A stretch of 64,000 nucleotides of DNA from Sideroxydans sp. (lineage in GTDB: Bacteria > Pseudomonadota > Gammaproteobacteria > Burkholderiales > Gallionellaceae), in NCBI GenBank assembly GCA_028710605.1, contig JAQTTU010000009.1, positions 1-64,000 of the forward strand, in the 5' to 3' direction. Positions within the stretch are counted from its first letter, which is position 1. The number at the start of each line of letters is the position of its first letter. Of the stretch, positions 8,101 to 16,289 are shown piece after piece. A program made the translations under genes and the position numbers. Under the pieces are notes generated by a model. It worked only from the letters and a program-made list of their open reading frames with translations, had not been told where the DNA came from and searched no databases.

Positions 8101-9563
8101 ACATGGGCTATTCCTGCAACGACCCGACCAGTTGCCAATCTGGATCGCTGGGCAACATCAACGGCACGCCGATTGCTGCGGGCGGCTCGGCGGTCAGTCT
8201 CGCGTTCGATGCCAACGGTTCGGCAAAAATCACTTCGGTGCGTTATGACGATGTGGGACAAATCACGCTGAACGCCAATAAGACAGCCATTCCGTTTATC
8301 AGCGGCACAGCAGTCACGCTTAACGGCAGCAGCAATACTTTCGTGGTGAAGCCGGATCATTTCGAGCTTTCCGGCATCCAGCAAACAGCTCTGCCCAATC
8401 TGGTGAATCCGGCTGCGGCAAATGCGGCGGGAGCCAAGTTCGTGAAGGCGGGAGAGGATTTCACCATCACAGTGAGGGCAATGAATGCGCTGGGCGCAGT
8501 CACCATGAATTACGGTCAGGAAATATCGCCGGAAAGCGTGAGGCTGACCCCGACCAATGTGGTGGCGGGCATGGTGGCGGCTCCGCCAATCACCGGCTCG
8601 TTCGGTACTTTTGCGTCGGGCGCGGCAACCGGTACAACTTTTTCCTGGCCCGAGGTGGGCATCATCACACTGACACCCGGCGTGGGGGATGCAAGTTATC
8701 TGGGGACAACCGATGTGCCGGGCACGACCAGCGTCAATGTGGGACGATTCTATCCAGATCACTTTGATACCGTGGTGTCGCAGGTGGCAGGCGTGCCGAT
8801 GAATTGCCCGAACTTGACTTGTCCGGCCAATTTCAACGGCATGGTATATGCGGGGCAGCCGTTCAACCTGACGGTGACGGCGAAGAATTTGAGCGGCTTA
8901 ACCACGGCCAATTACAACACGACAACGGGCTTTGCCAAATCCACCGCGCTGTCTGCCTGGGGCGCGCTGGGCACGACAACACCGCCCGCCGGGGCGGGAG
9001 CGCTGGGCGTGACCAACGTGACGGCATTTGCGGCCGGCTCTCTCACCGATGCCGGAGAGAATTACACTTTTACAGTTTCACCGACTGCGCCCACCAATAT
9101 TTTCATCCGAGCCAATGACGGGGAAGCATCTTCGCTTCGCGCGATTCCCGCAAACTCGGTCGAAGGCGGGGTGCAGGTGACGAGCGGGCGCGTCAAGGTT
9201 TCCAACGCGCACGGCTCCGAACTTCTGGCGCTGCCGATTTCGGCAAAAGTGCAGTATTACGACGGTTTGGGTTGGGCGACCAGCACCACCGACAACTTGA
9301 CTTCGTTCGATACAACTGCGGCGCTTGCGTCAGTCATCATCCGAAAAGGGCCGCTTGCTGTCGGGAACGTGAACGTGGTGAATAACGGCGTGGCGGCGGC
9401 GACGGCGGGTATCATTCCTTTCAGGTTGGCCGTGCCGGGAGTTAGCGGCAGTGCGGACATCAGCATCCCCGTCCCTGCTTACTTAACTTCGGAACTCGGG
9501 CGCATCACCTTCGGCGTGTACAAAGGTGCCAACCAGTTTATTTACATGCGCGAAGCGTATTGA
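5184..9563 (+). CDS. mshQ: MshQ-like large secreted protein with lectin-like domain
   Basis: A 1459-residue exported protein. The signal peptide MMNLIKSIFLFASVLAG ends at AQA. Residues about 25-390 are Asn/Thr/Gly-rich repeats likely to form a beta-helix. About 400-510 is an Ig-like domain (SVTWTVTFDMSVTGVDSADF). About 520-770 resembles a bacterial L-type lectin (GADGIAVTFSD, GGWLGIGLDEYG). About 790 to the end matches the MshQ/DUF6701 C-terminal region (HHLEIQHSSG, VKPDHFELSG). MshQ is proposed to be a large pilus-associated adhesin or assembly factor. ATGs at 5139, 5178 and 5187 are also in frame; 5184 follows CGGGG at normal spacing and gives a clean signal peptide. Confidence 0.85.
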   Translation: MMNLIKSIFLFASVLAGTAQAAVCTTNPTGNWGTNSTWSCGHVPLSTDTVVISRDITLNANDTIAGLTVNPGVTFNDGNRTLTINGDLTNNGTITGGGDMNVTGATAIISGNGTYTNSRLYVSGATTTIASGAILNFSGSSRLYAGRTEAGATIATSVLTINGTINSTVATATTTFLRLYANSTVIGSTGVINAAVSAVSFNTNTATITNNGSVSVNKITQRATTNAWTQGANSSLTLTATSTVGVLYASATGNTVNYSGAAQTVITPNGGTYANLTLSGSGVKTVPTGLTVAENFTMSDTATVAAPLALAVGGDFTIGAGNTFTPGAGTVTLNGAAAQTISGTSPLNFNNLNVTNAANPNITLTTDVNVNGTLSGTVNLTPTCPTDFTLTYNGGATVIHGCSVPHVTSINTGSTNPTNPATSVTWTVTFDMSVTGVDSADFVLVAGGGVTGASITGVAGGGTTWTVTANTGSGTGTLGLNLVDNDSIVSGGRPLGGPGAGNGNFTGQVYTVEALMSCVTDNFSTGVLDSTLWSVRTIMGAFTPAVVNVGGGDNRLRLTDTGGNEATFAQLNRTFPGAGNKVVLEIDYFAYGGTGADGIAVTFSDSTVSSTTGGFGGSLGYAPNGANDGFGGGWLGIGLDEYGNFPNPTEGRAGYPVGWTPPVGANSAAGFYKTNIAVRGSGSAATGYSLLANTGVLAIPVAPASGAAGATPYRYRFTLDHSDNVHAYVTVERDTTGTGGSYTTLVPQFDVKGVNSGQAAVPANWLVSFTGSTGGSTNNHEFKRVSICANTIAASVPHHLEIQHSSGTGLTCASNTLTIKACADAACTTVFTGGISGTLNAAGTPTVNWDGATGGATGAGFVIPSGSSSVTKDVQVATAGSVVFGIDTATATPVPTNATTCNFGSPACTFTANTAGFIFSDSATGSAVYTIPTLVSGVAHNSDNLLWLRAVQASTANAAVCTPAIINQTVAVDMGYSCNDPTSCQSGSLGNINGTPIAAGGSAVSLAFDANGSAKITSVRYDDVGQITLNANKTAIPFISGTAVTLNGSSNTFVVKPDHFELSGIQQTALPNLVNPAAANAAGAKFVKAGEDFTITVRAMNALGAVTMNYGQEISPESVRLTPTNVVAGMVAAPPITGSFGTFASGAATGTTFSWPEVGIITLTPGVGDASYLGTTDVPGTTSVNVGRFYPDHFDTVVSQVAGVPMNCPNLTCPANFNGMVYAGQPFNLTVTAKNLSGLTTANYNTTTGFAKSTALSAWGALGTTTPPAGAGALGVTNVTAFAAGSLTDAGENYTFTVSPTAPTNIFIRANDGEASSLRAIPANSVEGGVQVTSGRVKVSNAHGSELLALPISAKVQYYDGLGWATSTTDNLTSFDTTAALASVIIRKGPLAVGNVNVVNNGVAAATAGIIPFRLAVPGVSGSADISIPVPAYLTSELGRITFGVYKGANQFIYMREAY

Positions 9564-9599
9564 ATATTGCGCAACGCGGGAAAGAGGCAGCGCGAACCT

Positions 9600-9670
9600 T
9601 GCCCGCAAGCCAACAAATACGGGCATCTACATGGGGGGTGCGCAACGCGGACCGCTTGCGGGCAGGCAAG
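9600..9670. repeat. Imperfect palindromic region between mshQ and mshI
   Basis: GCCCGCAAGCCAAC at the left and CGCTTGCGGGC at the right form an imperfect inverted repeat related to the one upstream of mshQ; GGGCATCTACATGG in the middle resembles the GGGCATCTTCACG repeat found elsewhere. The remainder of the 250-base gap up to mshI shows no gene. Confidence 0.55.
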
Positions 9671-9813
9671 CAACCGAACTGGCCGGATTATTTTAAATTT
9701 TTTTTGCCGCTACGCAGAGGGGCGCGAAAATCAGAGCGATTGTTTGAAATCGGGCGAAATTCCGGGAAATGTCCTTGACAGCAATGGGTTAGTCAATTAA
9801 GTTCACATTAACT

Positions 9814-10770
9814 ATGAGATGGCCGCAGATTTTATCTTTCTTGAACCGAAGCAACCGCGATGCCGGTTGGGTTTCGGTGTCACTCGGCAACAAGGGCGTG
9901 TATGTCGCACAGGCAAAATACGTGGGTGTTCGCCCGCAGGTGACGCGGTGCGCTTTTTACCCCGCCGAAGAAGTGACTTCCGCCACGCTGGAAAAAATTC
10001 GCAAGGACGCGCAACTCGAAGGTGGCCGCTATACCACGGTGCTGGCCTCCAACGAATACCAGTTGCTGATGGTGGAAGCGCCCAGTGTGCCGGTGGATGA
10101 ATTGAAAACGGCCATTCGCTGGAAGATCAAGGATTCGCTCAACTACCACATCGACGATGCGACGATTGATGTGCTGCAAATCCCCAGCAACAAATACGGC
10201 GGCGACCGCCCGCAATCGTTGTACGCGGTGGCGGCTTCCAACGAGACGATTCGCAAGCGCATCGCGCTGTTCGAGAAAGCCAAGTTCGATCTGGCGGTGA
10301 TCGACATCGCGGAGATGGCGCAACGCAACATTGCTTCCTTGTACGAAACCGAAGGGCGCGGTCTGGCGCTGCTGGCCTTCGACGATGAGGGCGGTTTGCT
10401 GACCATCACTTGCGACGGCGAGCTGTTTCTGGCGCGGCGCATCGACATTACGCTGGGGCAGTTGCAGGATGCGGACGAAAGCCTGCACCAGCAATATCAG
10501 GATCGCGTCGAACTGGAAGTGCAGCGCTCGCTGGATTATTTTGACCGGCAGTTCAATCACATTCCGATGGAGCGTTTGCTGGTTTCTGTTCCCGCCGAAT
10601 CGGGGCTGGTGAAAAAACTGGAGGACAATCTGGGATTGGCGGTCGAGGCGCTGGATCTGGCGCAGGGCATGGATATTATCGGCGTGCCGGAATTGGCCGA
10701 TAGCGAGTTCGCCTGTTATGCCTTGCATGCCTTGGGGTCGGCATTGCGTCTGGAGAAGAAGGCGCTATGA
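9814..10770 (+). CDS. mshI: MSHA biogenesis protein MshI, PilM-like ATPase fold
   Basis: A 318-residue cytoplasmic protein of the PilM/MshI type with an actin-like fold, which recruits PilN-like proteins to the inner membrane in pilus assembly. Recognisable parts are the N-terminal GWVSVSLGNKGVYVAQ strand-turn-strand, AIRWKIKDSLNYHIDDA at about residues 92-108, and LYAVAASNETIRKRI at about 129-143. It starts the second msh block (I to N), whose genes all follow with 4-base overlaps or tiny gaps. The next gene overlaps its stop by 4 bases. Confidence 0.88.
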   Translation: MRWPQILSFLNRSNRDAGWVSVSLGNKGVYVAQAKYVGVRPQVTRCAFYPAEEVTSATLEKIRKDAQLEGGRYTTVLASNEYQLLMVEAPSVPVDELKTAIRWKIKDSLNYHIDDATIDVLQIPSNKYGGDRPQSLYAVAASNETIRKRIALFEKAKFDLAVIDIAEMAQRNIASLYETEGRGLALLAFDDEGGLLTITCDGELFLARRIDITLGQLQDADESLHQQYQDRVELEVQRSLDYFDRQFNHIPMERLLVSVPAESGLVKKLEDNLGLAVEALDLAQGMDIIGVPELADSEFACYALHALGSALRLEKKAL

Positions 10771-11399
10771 GCCAGCAGATCAATCTGTTCAATCCGATCT
10801 TCCTCAAACAGAAAAAATATTTTTCTGTGGTGACGATGCTGCAAGCGCTGGGCTTGGTCGTACTGGGTTCTTTCTTATTCTACGGTTATGCCTGGTATCA
10901 GGTGCAGTCGCTGGCCAAGCAGACGCTGGAGATGACCAGGCGCTATCAGGCGGAACAGGTGCGCTTGGCAAATTTCACCAACGAGTTTTCGCCGCAACGC
11001 GCAAGCCAGGCTTTGAACGACGAATTGAAAGCGCTGGAGGTGAAAGTCGCCGCTCAGGACAGTTTGCTGAATACGCTCAAGAGCGGCGCGATCGGCAATA
11101 CCCAGGGTTATTCGGAATATCTGCGCGCATTTGCGCGGCAGTCGGTGAGCGGCTTGTGGCTGACCGGATTTGATATCAACGGCGACGGTTCGGAAATGAG
11201 TCTGCAAGGGGCGGCGACCAATCCGCAATTGTTGCCTGCCTACATTCAGCGCATGAACCGGGAAGAAGTGATGCGGGGCAAGTCGTTCTCCATGCTGCAA
11301 ATGAAACAGCCCAAGGCGGAAGATGGCAAATCTCCGCAGCGCAGTTATGTCGAATTCAGTTTGCATTCGACCGAAGTCGTCGAGGAGAAAAAACGATGA
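10767..11399 (+). CDS. PilN-domain pilus assembly protein
   Basis: A 210-residue inner-membrane protein: a short cytoplasmic N-terminus beginning SQQINLFNPIFLKQKK (the INLxNP motif by which PilN binds PilM), one membrane helix at about residues 24-45, then a periplasmic coiled coil and ferredoxin-like domain (SGLWLTGFDINGDGSEMSLQG). It bridges MshI in the cytoplasm and MshJ in the periplasm. In some msh loci this gene is called mshI2. ATGA overlaps at both ends indicate coupled translation. Confidence 0.86.
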   Translation: MSQQINLFNPIFLKQKKYFSVVTMLQALGLVVLGSFLFYGYAWYQVQSLAKQTLEMTRRYQAEQVRLANFTNEFSPQRASQALNDELKALEVKVAAQDSLLNTLKSGAIGNTQGYSEYLRAFARQSVSGLWLTGFDINGDGSEMSLQGAATNPQLLPAYIQRMNREEVMRGKSFSMLQMKQPKAEDGKSPQRSYVEFSLHSTEVVEEKKR

Positions 11400-12061
11400 A
11401 AGAGCGTTGGGAGGCTCTCGTCGCCAAAGTGGACGGCATGTCGCTGCGCGAGCGCGCACTGATTTTTGCCGCGCTGGCATTCGCCGCAGTGTCGCTGATA
11501 AATTCCTTCCTGCTCGATCCGTTGCTGGCGCAGCAGAAAAGTTTGTCGGAGCAAGTGCGGCAGCAGCAGGAAAAGATGAAGGAAAATCAGGCGCAGTTCG
11601 GTGCGTTGTTGCAGGCCAAGCAGGCGGATGAGAAAGCGCCGGAGCGCGCGCGTATCCGGCAATTGCGCGAACAGCTCGCGCAAGGTGATGCATATTTGAA
11701 AGAGAAGCAGGGGCGGCTGGTGCCGCCGGAGAAGATGGCGCTGCTGCTGGAGCAGGTGCTGAGCAAAAACACGCGCTTGCAGTTGGTGGCGCTGGATACG
11801 CTGCCCGCGTCGCTGTTTATCGAGCCGACTGCGGACGGGGTTAAAGCGGCGGTAATGGACAAGCAGATATACAAACACGGCGTGAAAATAACCGTGCGCG
11901 GCAGCTATGCGGATTTGCTGCTATACCTCACCGCCCTGGAAAAACTGCCCACGCAAATGTTCTGGGGCATGGCGAAAATGAATGTGGTGAAATATCCCGA
12001 TGCGGAATTGACGCTGACGCTATACACCTTGAGCTTGGATAAAATATGGCTGCAAGTATGA
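11396..12061 (+). CDS. mshJ: MSHA biogenesis protein MshJ, PilO-like
   Basis: A 221-residue protein with one N-terminal membrane helix (about residues 20-42), a long coiled coil (about 45-115) and a C-terminal periplasmic domain (GVKITVRGSYADLLLYLTALEKLP) typical of PilO/MshJ/GspM-like assembly proteins. It would pair with the preceding PilN-like protein in the inner-membrane alignment complex. It overlaps the previous gene by 4 bases and the chosen mshK start by 4 bases. Confidence 0.87.
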   Translation: MKERWEALVAKVDGMSLRERALIFAALAFAAVSLINSFLLDPLLAQQKSLSEQVRQQQEKMKENQAQFGALLQAKQADEKAPERARIRQLREQLAQGDAYLKEKQGRLVPPEKMALLLEQVLSKNTRLQLVALDTLPASLFIEPTADGVKAAVMDKQIYKHGVKITVRGSYADLLLYLTALEKLPTQMFWGMAKMNVVKYPDAELTLTLYTLSLDKIWLQV

Positions 12062-12570
12062 ACAACAGACTGCTTGTCGTGCTGCTGGCTGTGTTGGGAG
12101 TCGCTGCCGCGCCGGTCGCTGCGGAGCAGTTGCCCGACCCGACGCGTCCGGCCATCGAACTGGTGCCGGGATTGAGCGAGGGCGCGGCTTCGCAGGTTGC
12201 GCCGCCGCAGGGCTTGCAGTCGGTGATTCTTTCCCCGAAACGCGAGGCGGCGATTATCAACGGCATCGAGGTCGAGCGCGGGGGGAAATTCGGCGATGCC
12301 GTATTGACCGAGGTGAACGAAAGTTGTGTGGTGCTGATAGGGGCCGAAGGCCGCCGCGTGATGTACATGTTCCCGTCAGTGAAAATGACAAAAAACCAGC
12401 GTGACTGTGTCAGGCAACGGACTTTGCAGCCGATTGGCAGGGCAGCGGACAAGCCTCTGATCAAAGTCAAAGCTAGGGTGAAAGCAAAACACAAGGCAAA
12501 ACCAAAGGCAAAAAAACGAACCGTGATTTGCGTGCCTGTTGAGGAATACAAGAATGGGAGCGGGAAATGA
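12058..12570 (+). CDS. mshK: MSHA biogenesis protein MshK-like
   Basis: A 170-residue exported protein: signal peptide MNNRLLVVLLAVLGVAAAP, then LPDPTRP, the signature of MshK/PilP-like periplasmic proteins that contact the secretin. A Lys-rich tail (KVKARVKAKHKAKPKAKKR) follows. The ATG at 12058 gives an ATGA overlap with mshJ; an ATG four codons earlier (12046) is also possible. The basic tail is unusual and may bind peptidoglycan or anionic lipid. Confidence 0.83.
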   Translation: MNNRLLVVLLAVLGVAAAPVAAEQLPDPTRPAIELVPGLSEGAASQVAPPQGLQSVILSPKREAAIINGIEVERGGKFGDAVLTEVNESCVVLIGAEGRRVMYMFPSVKMTKNQRDCVRQRTLQPIGRAADKPLIKVKARVKAKHKAKPKAKKRTVICVPVEEYKNGSGK

Positions 12571-14252
12571 AGCGATTATTTGTGGTGTTGTGTCTGTTGT
12601 CGGTTGCTGGCTGTGCCAGCACGGGAGCGGGTTCGACAAAGAAATCGATCAATGCGGAAATGGATGCGGCGATCAAGGAAAGCGCGCGCCCCAGCAAGCA
12701 GGAAGAAGTCAATAACGCGCTGCTGCCGCCGCTGGCGCTGCCGATCCCGCAAGCGGACGGCAAGATGGCCGCCGATGCCAAGTTCGATCTGGTGGTCAAC
12801 AACACGCCCGCGCAACAAGTGTTCATGGCAATCGTTTCAGGCACCCGTTACAGCATGCTGTTGCATCCCGATGTGGCAGGCAATATCTCGCTCAACCTGA
12901 AAGATGTGACGGTGTTCGATGCGCTGGAAGCGATACGCGAAATGTACGGCTACGAATACAAGATGGACGGCACGCGCATTTACATTCAGCCCGTCGGCAT
13001 GCAAACCCGCATTTTCCAGGTGAGCTACCTGACCGGGCAACGTGACGGCAAGTCCAGTTTGCGCGTGTCGTCCGGCTCGGTGGGAGATGTGGCAACGGGA
13101 AGTACGGGAACGACGGCAAACACCCCCGCTTCCGGCTCAAGCGCGAGCACCAGCGACCGTGATAGCAGCAAAGTCAGCATGACTTCCAAAGCCGATTTTT
13201 GGGAGGAATTGAGCGCGGCGCTGACCGCAATAGTCGGTAACGAAAAAGGCCGCAGCGTGGTCATCAGCCCGATGTCGGGCGTGATCGTGGTGCGCGCCAT
13301 GCCCGAAGAATTGAGGAACATTGCGGCATACCTGAAGGCCTCGCAGATTTCCATCGAGCGCCAGGTGATTCTCGAAGCGAAGATCGTCGAAGTGCAATTG
13401 AACGACACCTTCCAATCCGGGGTGAACTGGGGGGTATTCGGTTCGCTGAAGAACAGTCCGTCCAGTATGGGTTCTTTCGGCGTAGTTTCGCCGGGTTCAT
13501 CTCTGTCAAATACCGGTTCTTTGGCCAATGGCATTATCACTTCAACCCCGGGCACGAATCTGGGGGCGGTTGCCTCAGGCTCTTTGCCGACCGGGGCAGT
13601 AGCGGGTACGTTGTTCGGCCTCGCTTTCCAGACCGGCAATTTTGCGGCCATGCTCAACTTCCTCGAATCGCAGGGTGATGTGCATGTGCTGTCCAGCCCG
13701 CGCATTGCGACCTTGAACAACCAGAAGGCGATATTGAAGGTGGGCACCGACGAATTCTTCGTGACCGAAATCAGCGGCGGCACGCAATCCACCACCGCGA
13801 TTGCAGGCACATCGCCGACCGTCAAAGTGCAGCCGTTCTTCTCCGGCATCATGCTGGATGTCACGCCGCGCATCGACGAAAACGACGAGATCATCCTGCA
13901 CGTGCATCCCTCGGTCAGCACCGTTACCACGGTGAACAAGACGGTGAATCTGGGCACGACCATGGGCACGTACAATCTGCCGCTGGCTTCGAGTTCGGTC
14001 TCGGAAACCGACAGCGTCGTGCGTGCACGCGACGGACAGATCGTGGCTATCGGCGGTTTGATGCGACAGGCTTCGTTTGAAGACCAATCGGGAATTCCCG
14101 GTTTGTCGAAAAACATCTTCGGGCAAACCAGCCGCACCATGCAAAAACGCGAGCTGGTTATCCTGATCAAGCCGACGGTGGTGAACAGCGACAAAGACTG
14201 GTCGGAAGACATCACGCGCAGCCGCGATCGCATCAGCAACATGAACAGATAG
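12567..14252 (+). CDS. mshL: MSHA outer-membrane secretin MshL
   Basis: A 561-residue secretin forming the outer-membrane pore for the pilus. The lipoprotein signal (SVAG then Cys16) implies lipid anchoring. A secretin N-terminal region lies at about residues 75-150 (FDLVVNNTPAQQVFMAI) with a Ser/Thr-rich linker at about 165-200. The secretin domain spans about 265-550: VILEAKIVEVQLND, LSSPRIATLNNQKA and QIVAIGGLMRQ are hallmark stretches. It overlaps mshK by 4 bases and is followed after one base by mshM. Confidence 0.95.
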   Translation: MKRLFVVLCLLSVAGCASTGAGSTKKSINAEMDAAIKESARPSKQEEVNNALLPPLALPIPQADGKMAADAKFDLVVNNTPAQQVFMAIVSGTRYSMLLHPDVAGNISLNLKDVTVFDALEAIREMYGYEYKMDGTRIYIQPVGMQTRIFQVSYLTGQRDGKSSLRVSSGSVGDVATGSTGTTANTPASGSSASTSDRDSSKVSMTSKADFWEELSAALTAIVGNEKGRSVVISPMSGVIVVRAMPEELRNIAAYLKASQISIERQVILEAKIVEVQLNDTFQSGVNWGVFGSLKNSPSSMGSFGVVSPGSSLSNTGSLANGIITSTPGTNLGAVASGSLPTGAVAGTLFGLAFQTGNFAAMLNFLESQGDVHVLSSPRIATLNNQKAILKVGTDEFFVTEISGGTQSTTAIAGTSPTVKVQPFFSGIMLDVTPRIDENDEIILHVHPSVSTVTTVNKTVNLGTTMGTYNLPLASSSVSETDSVVRARDGQIVAIGGLMRQASFEDQSGIPGLSKNIFGQTSRTMQKRELVILIKPTVVNSDKDWSEDITRSRDRISNMNR

Positions 14253-14253
14253 C

Positions 14254-15207
14254 ATGTATCTGCAGCACTTCGGCCTTCGCGAACTTCCCTTCTCGCTGAC
14301 ACCCGATACCAGCTTTTTCTTTGCCTGCTCCAATTATCAGGAAGGTCTGAACACGCTGCTGGTGGCCGCGCGCAACGGCGAAGGCTTTATCAAAATAACC
14401 GGCGAAGTGGGCAACGGGAAAACCTTGCTGTGCCGCAAATTTCTCGCCACGCTGAACCAGGGCAAACAAGCCACCACGCTCATCGGCACGCAGGATGAAG
14501 CGTCCGCAGCCAAAGCCGGTTTGCGTTTCGTGACCGCCTATCTGCCCAATCCCTATCTTGAGCCGCGCAGTTTGTTGCTGGCCTTGGCCGACGAGTTTCG
14601 CGTCGAGCTGGATGCCAATGTTGACCAGCACCTGCTGCTGAAAGAGCTTACCCGCGCCCTGCTCAGTTTTGCGCGCGAGGGCAAGCGCGTGCTGGTGTGT
14701 CTGGATGAGGCGCAGGCGATGCCGCTGGAGAGTATCGAGGTGCTGCGGCTGTTGACCAATCTGGAAACGGAAAAGCGCAAATTGCTGCAAGTCGTGCTGT
14801 TCGGACAGCCGGAGTTGAACGACAGGCTGAACCATCATTCGGTGCGCCAACTGCGCCAGCGCATCAGTTTTCAATACGAGTTGAAAGGCTTGCTGCACGA
14901 CGAACTGGAGCGCTATTTGCGCCACCGCCTGCTGGTCGCGGGCTATACGGGCGACACGCTGTTCAGCAAATATGCAGTCAGAAAATTACACCGTATCAGC
15001 CGGGGTACGCCACGGCTGATCAATATCGTGGCGCACAAAGCGTTGATGCTGGCTTTTGCCGAAGGGCGGCAACTGGTCACCGGCAAACACATTGCACTGG
15101 CCGCTGCCGACACGCCGGAAACTCGGCGCGACTGGCTGTTGTGGGCGGTATTCGGCGGGGCGGCGGTTGCGGCAGCGCTTGTTGCACTCTGGGTTTATTT
15201 GCGATGA
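14254..15207 (+). CDS. mshM: MSHA biogenesis ATPase MshM, ExeA-like
   Basis: A 317-residue AAA ATPase of the ExeA/GspA type. Walker A is GEVGNGKT at residues 50-57 and Walker B is RVLVCLDEAQ at about 145-154. A C-terminal membrane helix at about 290-315 would anchor it in the inner membrane. Relatives help secretin insertion through the cell wall. It begins one base after the mshL stop and overlaps mshN by 4 bases (ATGA at 15204). Confidence 0.92.
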   Translation: MYLQHFGLRELPFSLTPDTSFFFACSNYQEGLNTLLVAARNGEGFIKITGEVGNGKTLLCRKFLATLNQGKQATTLIGTQDEASAAKAGLRFVTAYLPNPYLEPRSLLLALADEFRVELDANVDQHLLLKELTRALLSFAREGKRVLVCLDEAQAMPLESIEVLRLLTNLETEKRKLLQVVLFGQPELNDRLNHHSVRQLRQRISFQYELKGLLHDELERYLRHRLLVAGYTGDTLFSKYAVRKLHRISRGTPRLINIVAHKALMLAFAEGRQLVTGKHIALAAADTPETRRDWLLWAVFGGAAVAAALVALWVYLR

Positions 15208-16241
15208 GTTTGATCAATCAGGTGTTGAATGAGCTGGAGCAGCGCGGCGCGCAAACCGCGTCCGAACAAACGCTGGTGCGCGCCGTGCCCAAGCGCGCCG
15301 AACGGCGCTGGAAAATTCCGGCCTTGCTTGCGACGGCGACTATCCTTGTATTTGCGGCAGCATGGCTATGGCCCAAGGCGCAGCAGCCTAAAGTCGAGCC
15401 GCAGCAGATGTCCGGCACTATCGTTGCAGCTCCGGCTGCTGCGACAGCGGATAGGCTATCGGACGAACAGTCACAGCCCGCGATCAAAATGAGTTTGGAA
15501 CTGAGCGAAATCCCGCCTGCGGAAGCGGCGCGCGCAAGCGAGCAAGCCGATTCGCCCAAACCGGTTGTCGCCAAAACTGCCGTCGCGGCACAGTCGCACA
15601 AACCGGCGCTGGCCGCACAAAAGCTTGCAGCGAACAGCCAATCTTCGCCAGCAATCCAGCTCAAGCAAATCAGCAGCACGCAACAAGCCGATGCCGAATT
15701 TCGCAAGGCTATGCAATCGCAGCGGCAGGGACATGTCGCCGAAGCGCTGGCCGGTTACGAAGCGGCTTTGAAATTGAACGAGCAGCATGAACAGGCGCGT
15801 CTGGCCTTGGCCGCGTTGCTGGTGGAAAGCAAGCGCGGCGCGGATGCGGAGCGCGCGTTGCGGGAAGGTTTGCGCTTAAAGCCGTTGGATATTGCATTCA
15901 GCATGGCGCTGGCGCGCGTGCAGGTCGAGTTGGGGCAGACCGATCTGGCGCTGGGGACGCTGCAAAACAATTTGCCGCAGGCTGAAGTCAATGCCGACTA
16001 TCAGGCGTTTTACGCGGCGCTGTTGCAGCGCGAGGGGCGGCATAAAGAAGCGCTGGCGAGCTATCAGGTCGCCGTGAAACTCGCGCCCAACAACGGCATC
16101 TGGCTGATGGGCTTTGCCATTTCCTTGCAGGCCGAACAGCGTGTCGCGGATGCCAAAGCCGCTTACCAGCGCGCACTGGCGACGCAAACTTTGAGCCCAG
16201 AATTGACCGCCTTCGTGCAGCAAAAACTCAAAGAGTTGTAG
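15204..16241 (+). CDS. mshN: MSHA biogenesis TPR protein MshN
   Basis: A 345-residue protein: conserved N-terminus MSLINQVLNELEQRG, one membrane helix at about residues 37-56, an Ala/Pro/Gln-rich linker to about 155, and tetratricopeptide repeats from about 160 to the end (AEALAGYEAALKLNEQHEQA and similar). It is probably a periplasmic scaffold for assembly. The stop codon TAG lies inside the dispersed repeat starting at 16238, so the repeat may have trimmed or set the native C-terminus. It is the last msh gene here; mshE and mshG do not follow. Confidence 0.9.
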   Translation: MSLINQVLNELEQRGAQTASEQTLVRAVPKRAERRWKIPALLATATILVFAAAWLWPKAQQPKVEPQQMSGTIVAAPAAATADRLSDEQSQPAIKMSLELSEIPPAEAARASEQADSPKPVVAKTAVAAQSHKPALAAQKLAANSQSSPAIQLKQISSTQQADAEFRKAMQSQRQGHVAEALAGYEAALKLNEQHEQARLALAALLVESKRGADAERALREGLRLKPLDIAFSMALARVQVELGQTDLALGTLQNNLPQAEVNADYQAFYAALLQREGRHKEALASYQVAVKLAPNNGIWLMGFAISLQAEQRVADAKAAYQRALATQTLSPELTAFVQQKLKEL

Positions 16242-16283
16242 GTCGGGTTTCAACCCGACATGTCGGGCTAAAGCACGACCTAC
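16238..16283. repeat. Dispersed palindrome, second copy
   Basis: Starts GTAGGTCGGGTTTCAACCC and ends AGCACGACCTAC. A close copy lies at 1483-1528. It supplies the mshN stop codon and lies between the convergent ends of mshN and comF, where it could also act as a bidirectional terminator-like hairpin, although it lacks a T run. Confidence 0.85.
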
Positions 16284-16289
16284 GAAGGC

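Noticed and set aside
7509-8762. A 417-codon minus-strand open frame opposite mshQ
   Set aside because: Low-complexity Cys/Arg/His-rich translation and no start signals; mshQ explains the sequence.
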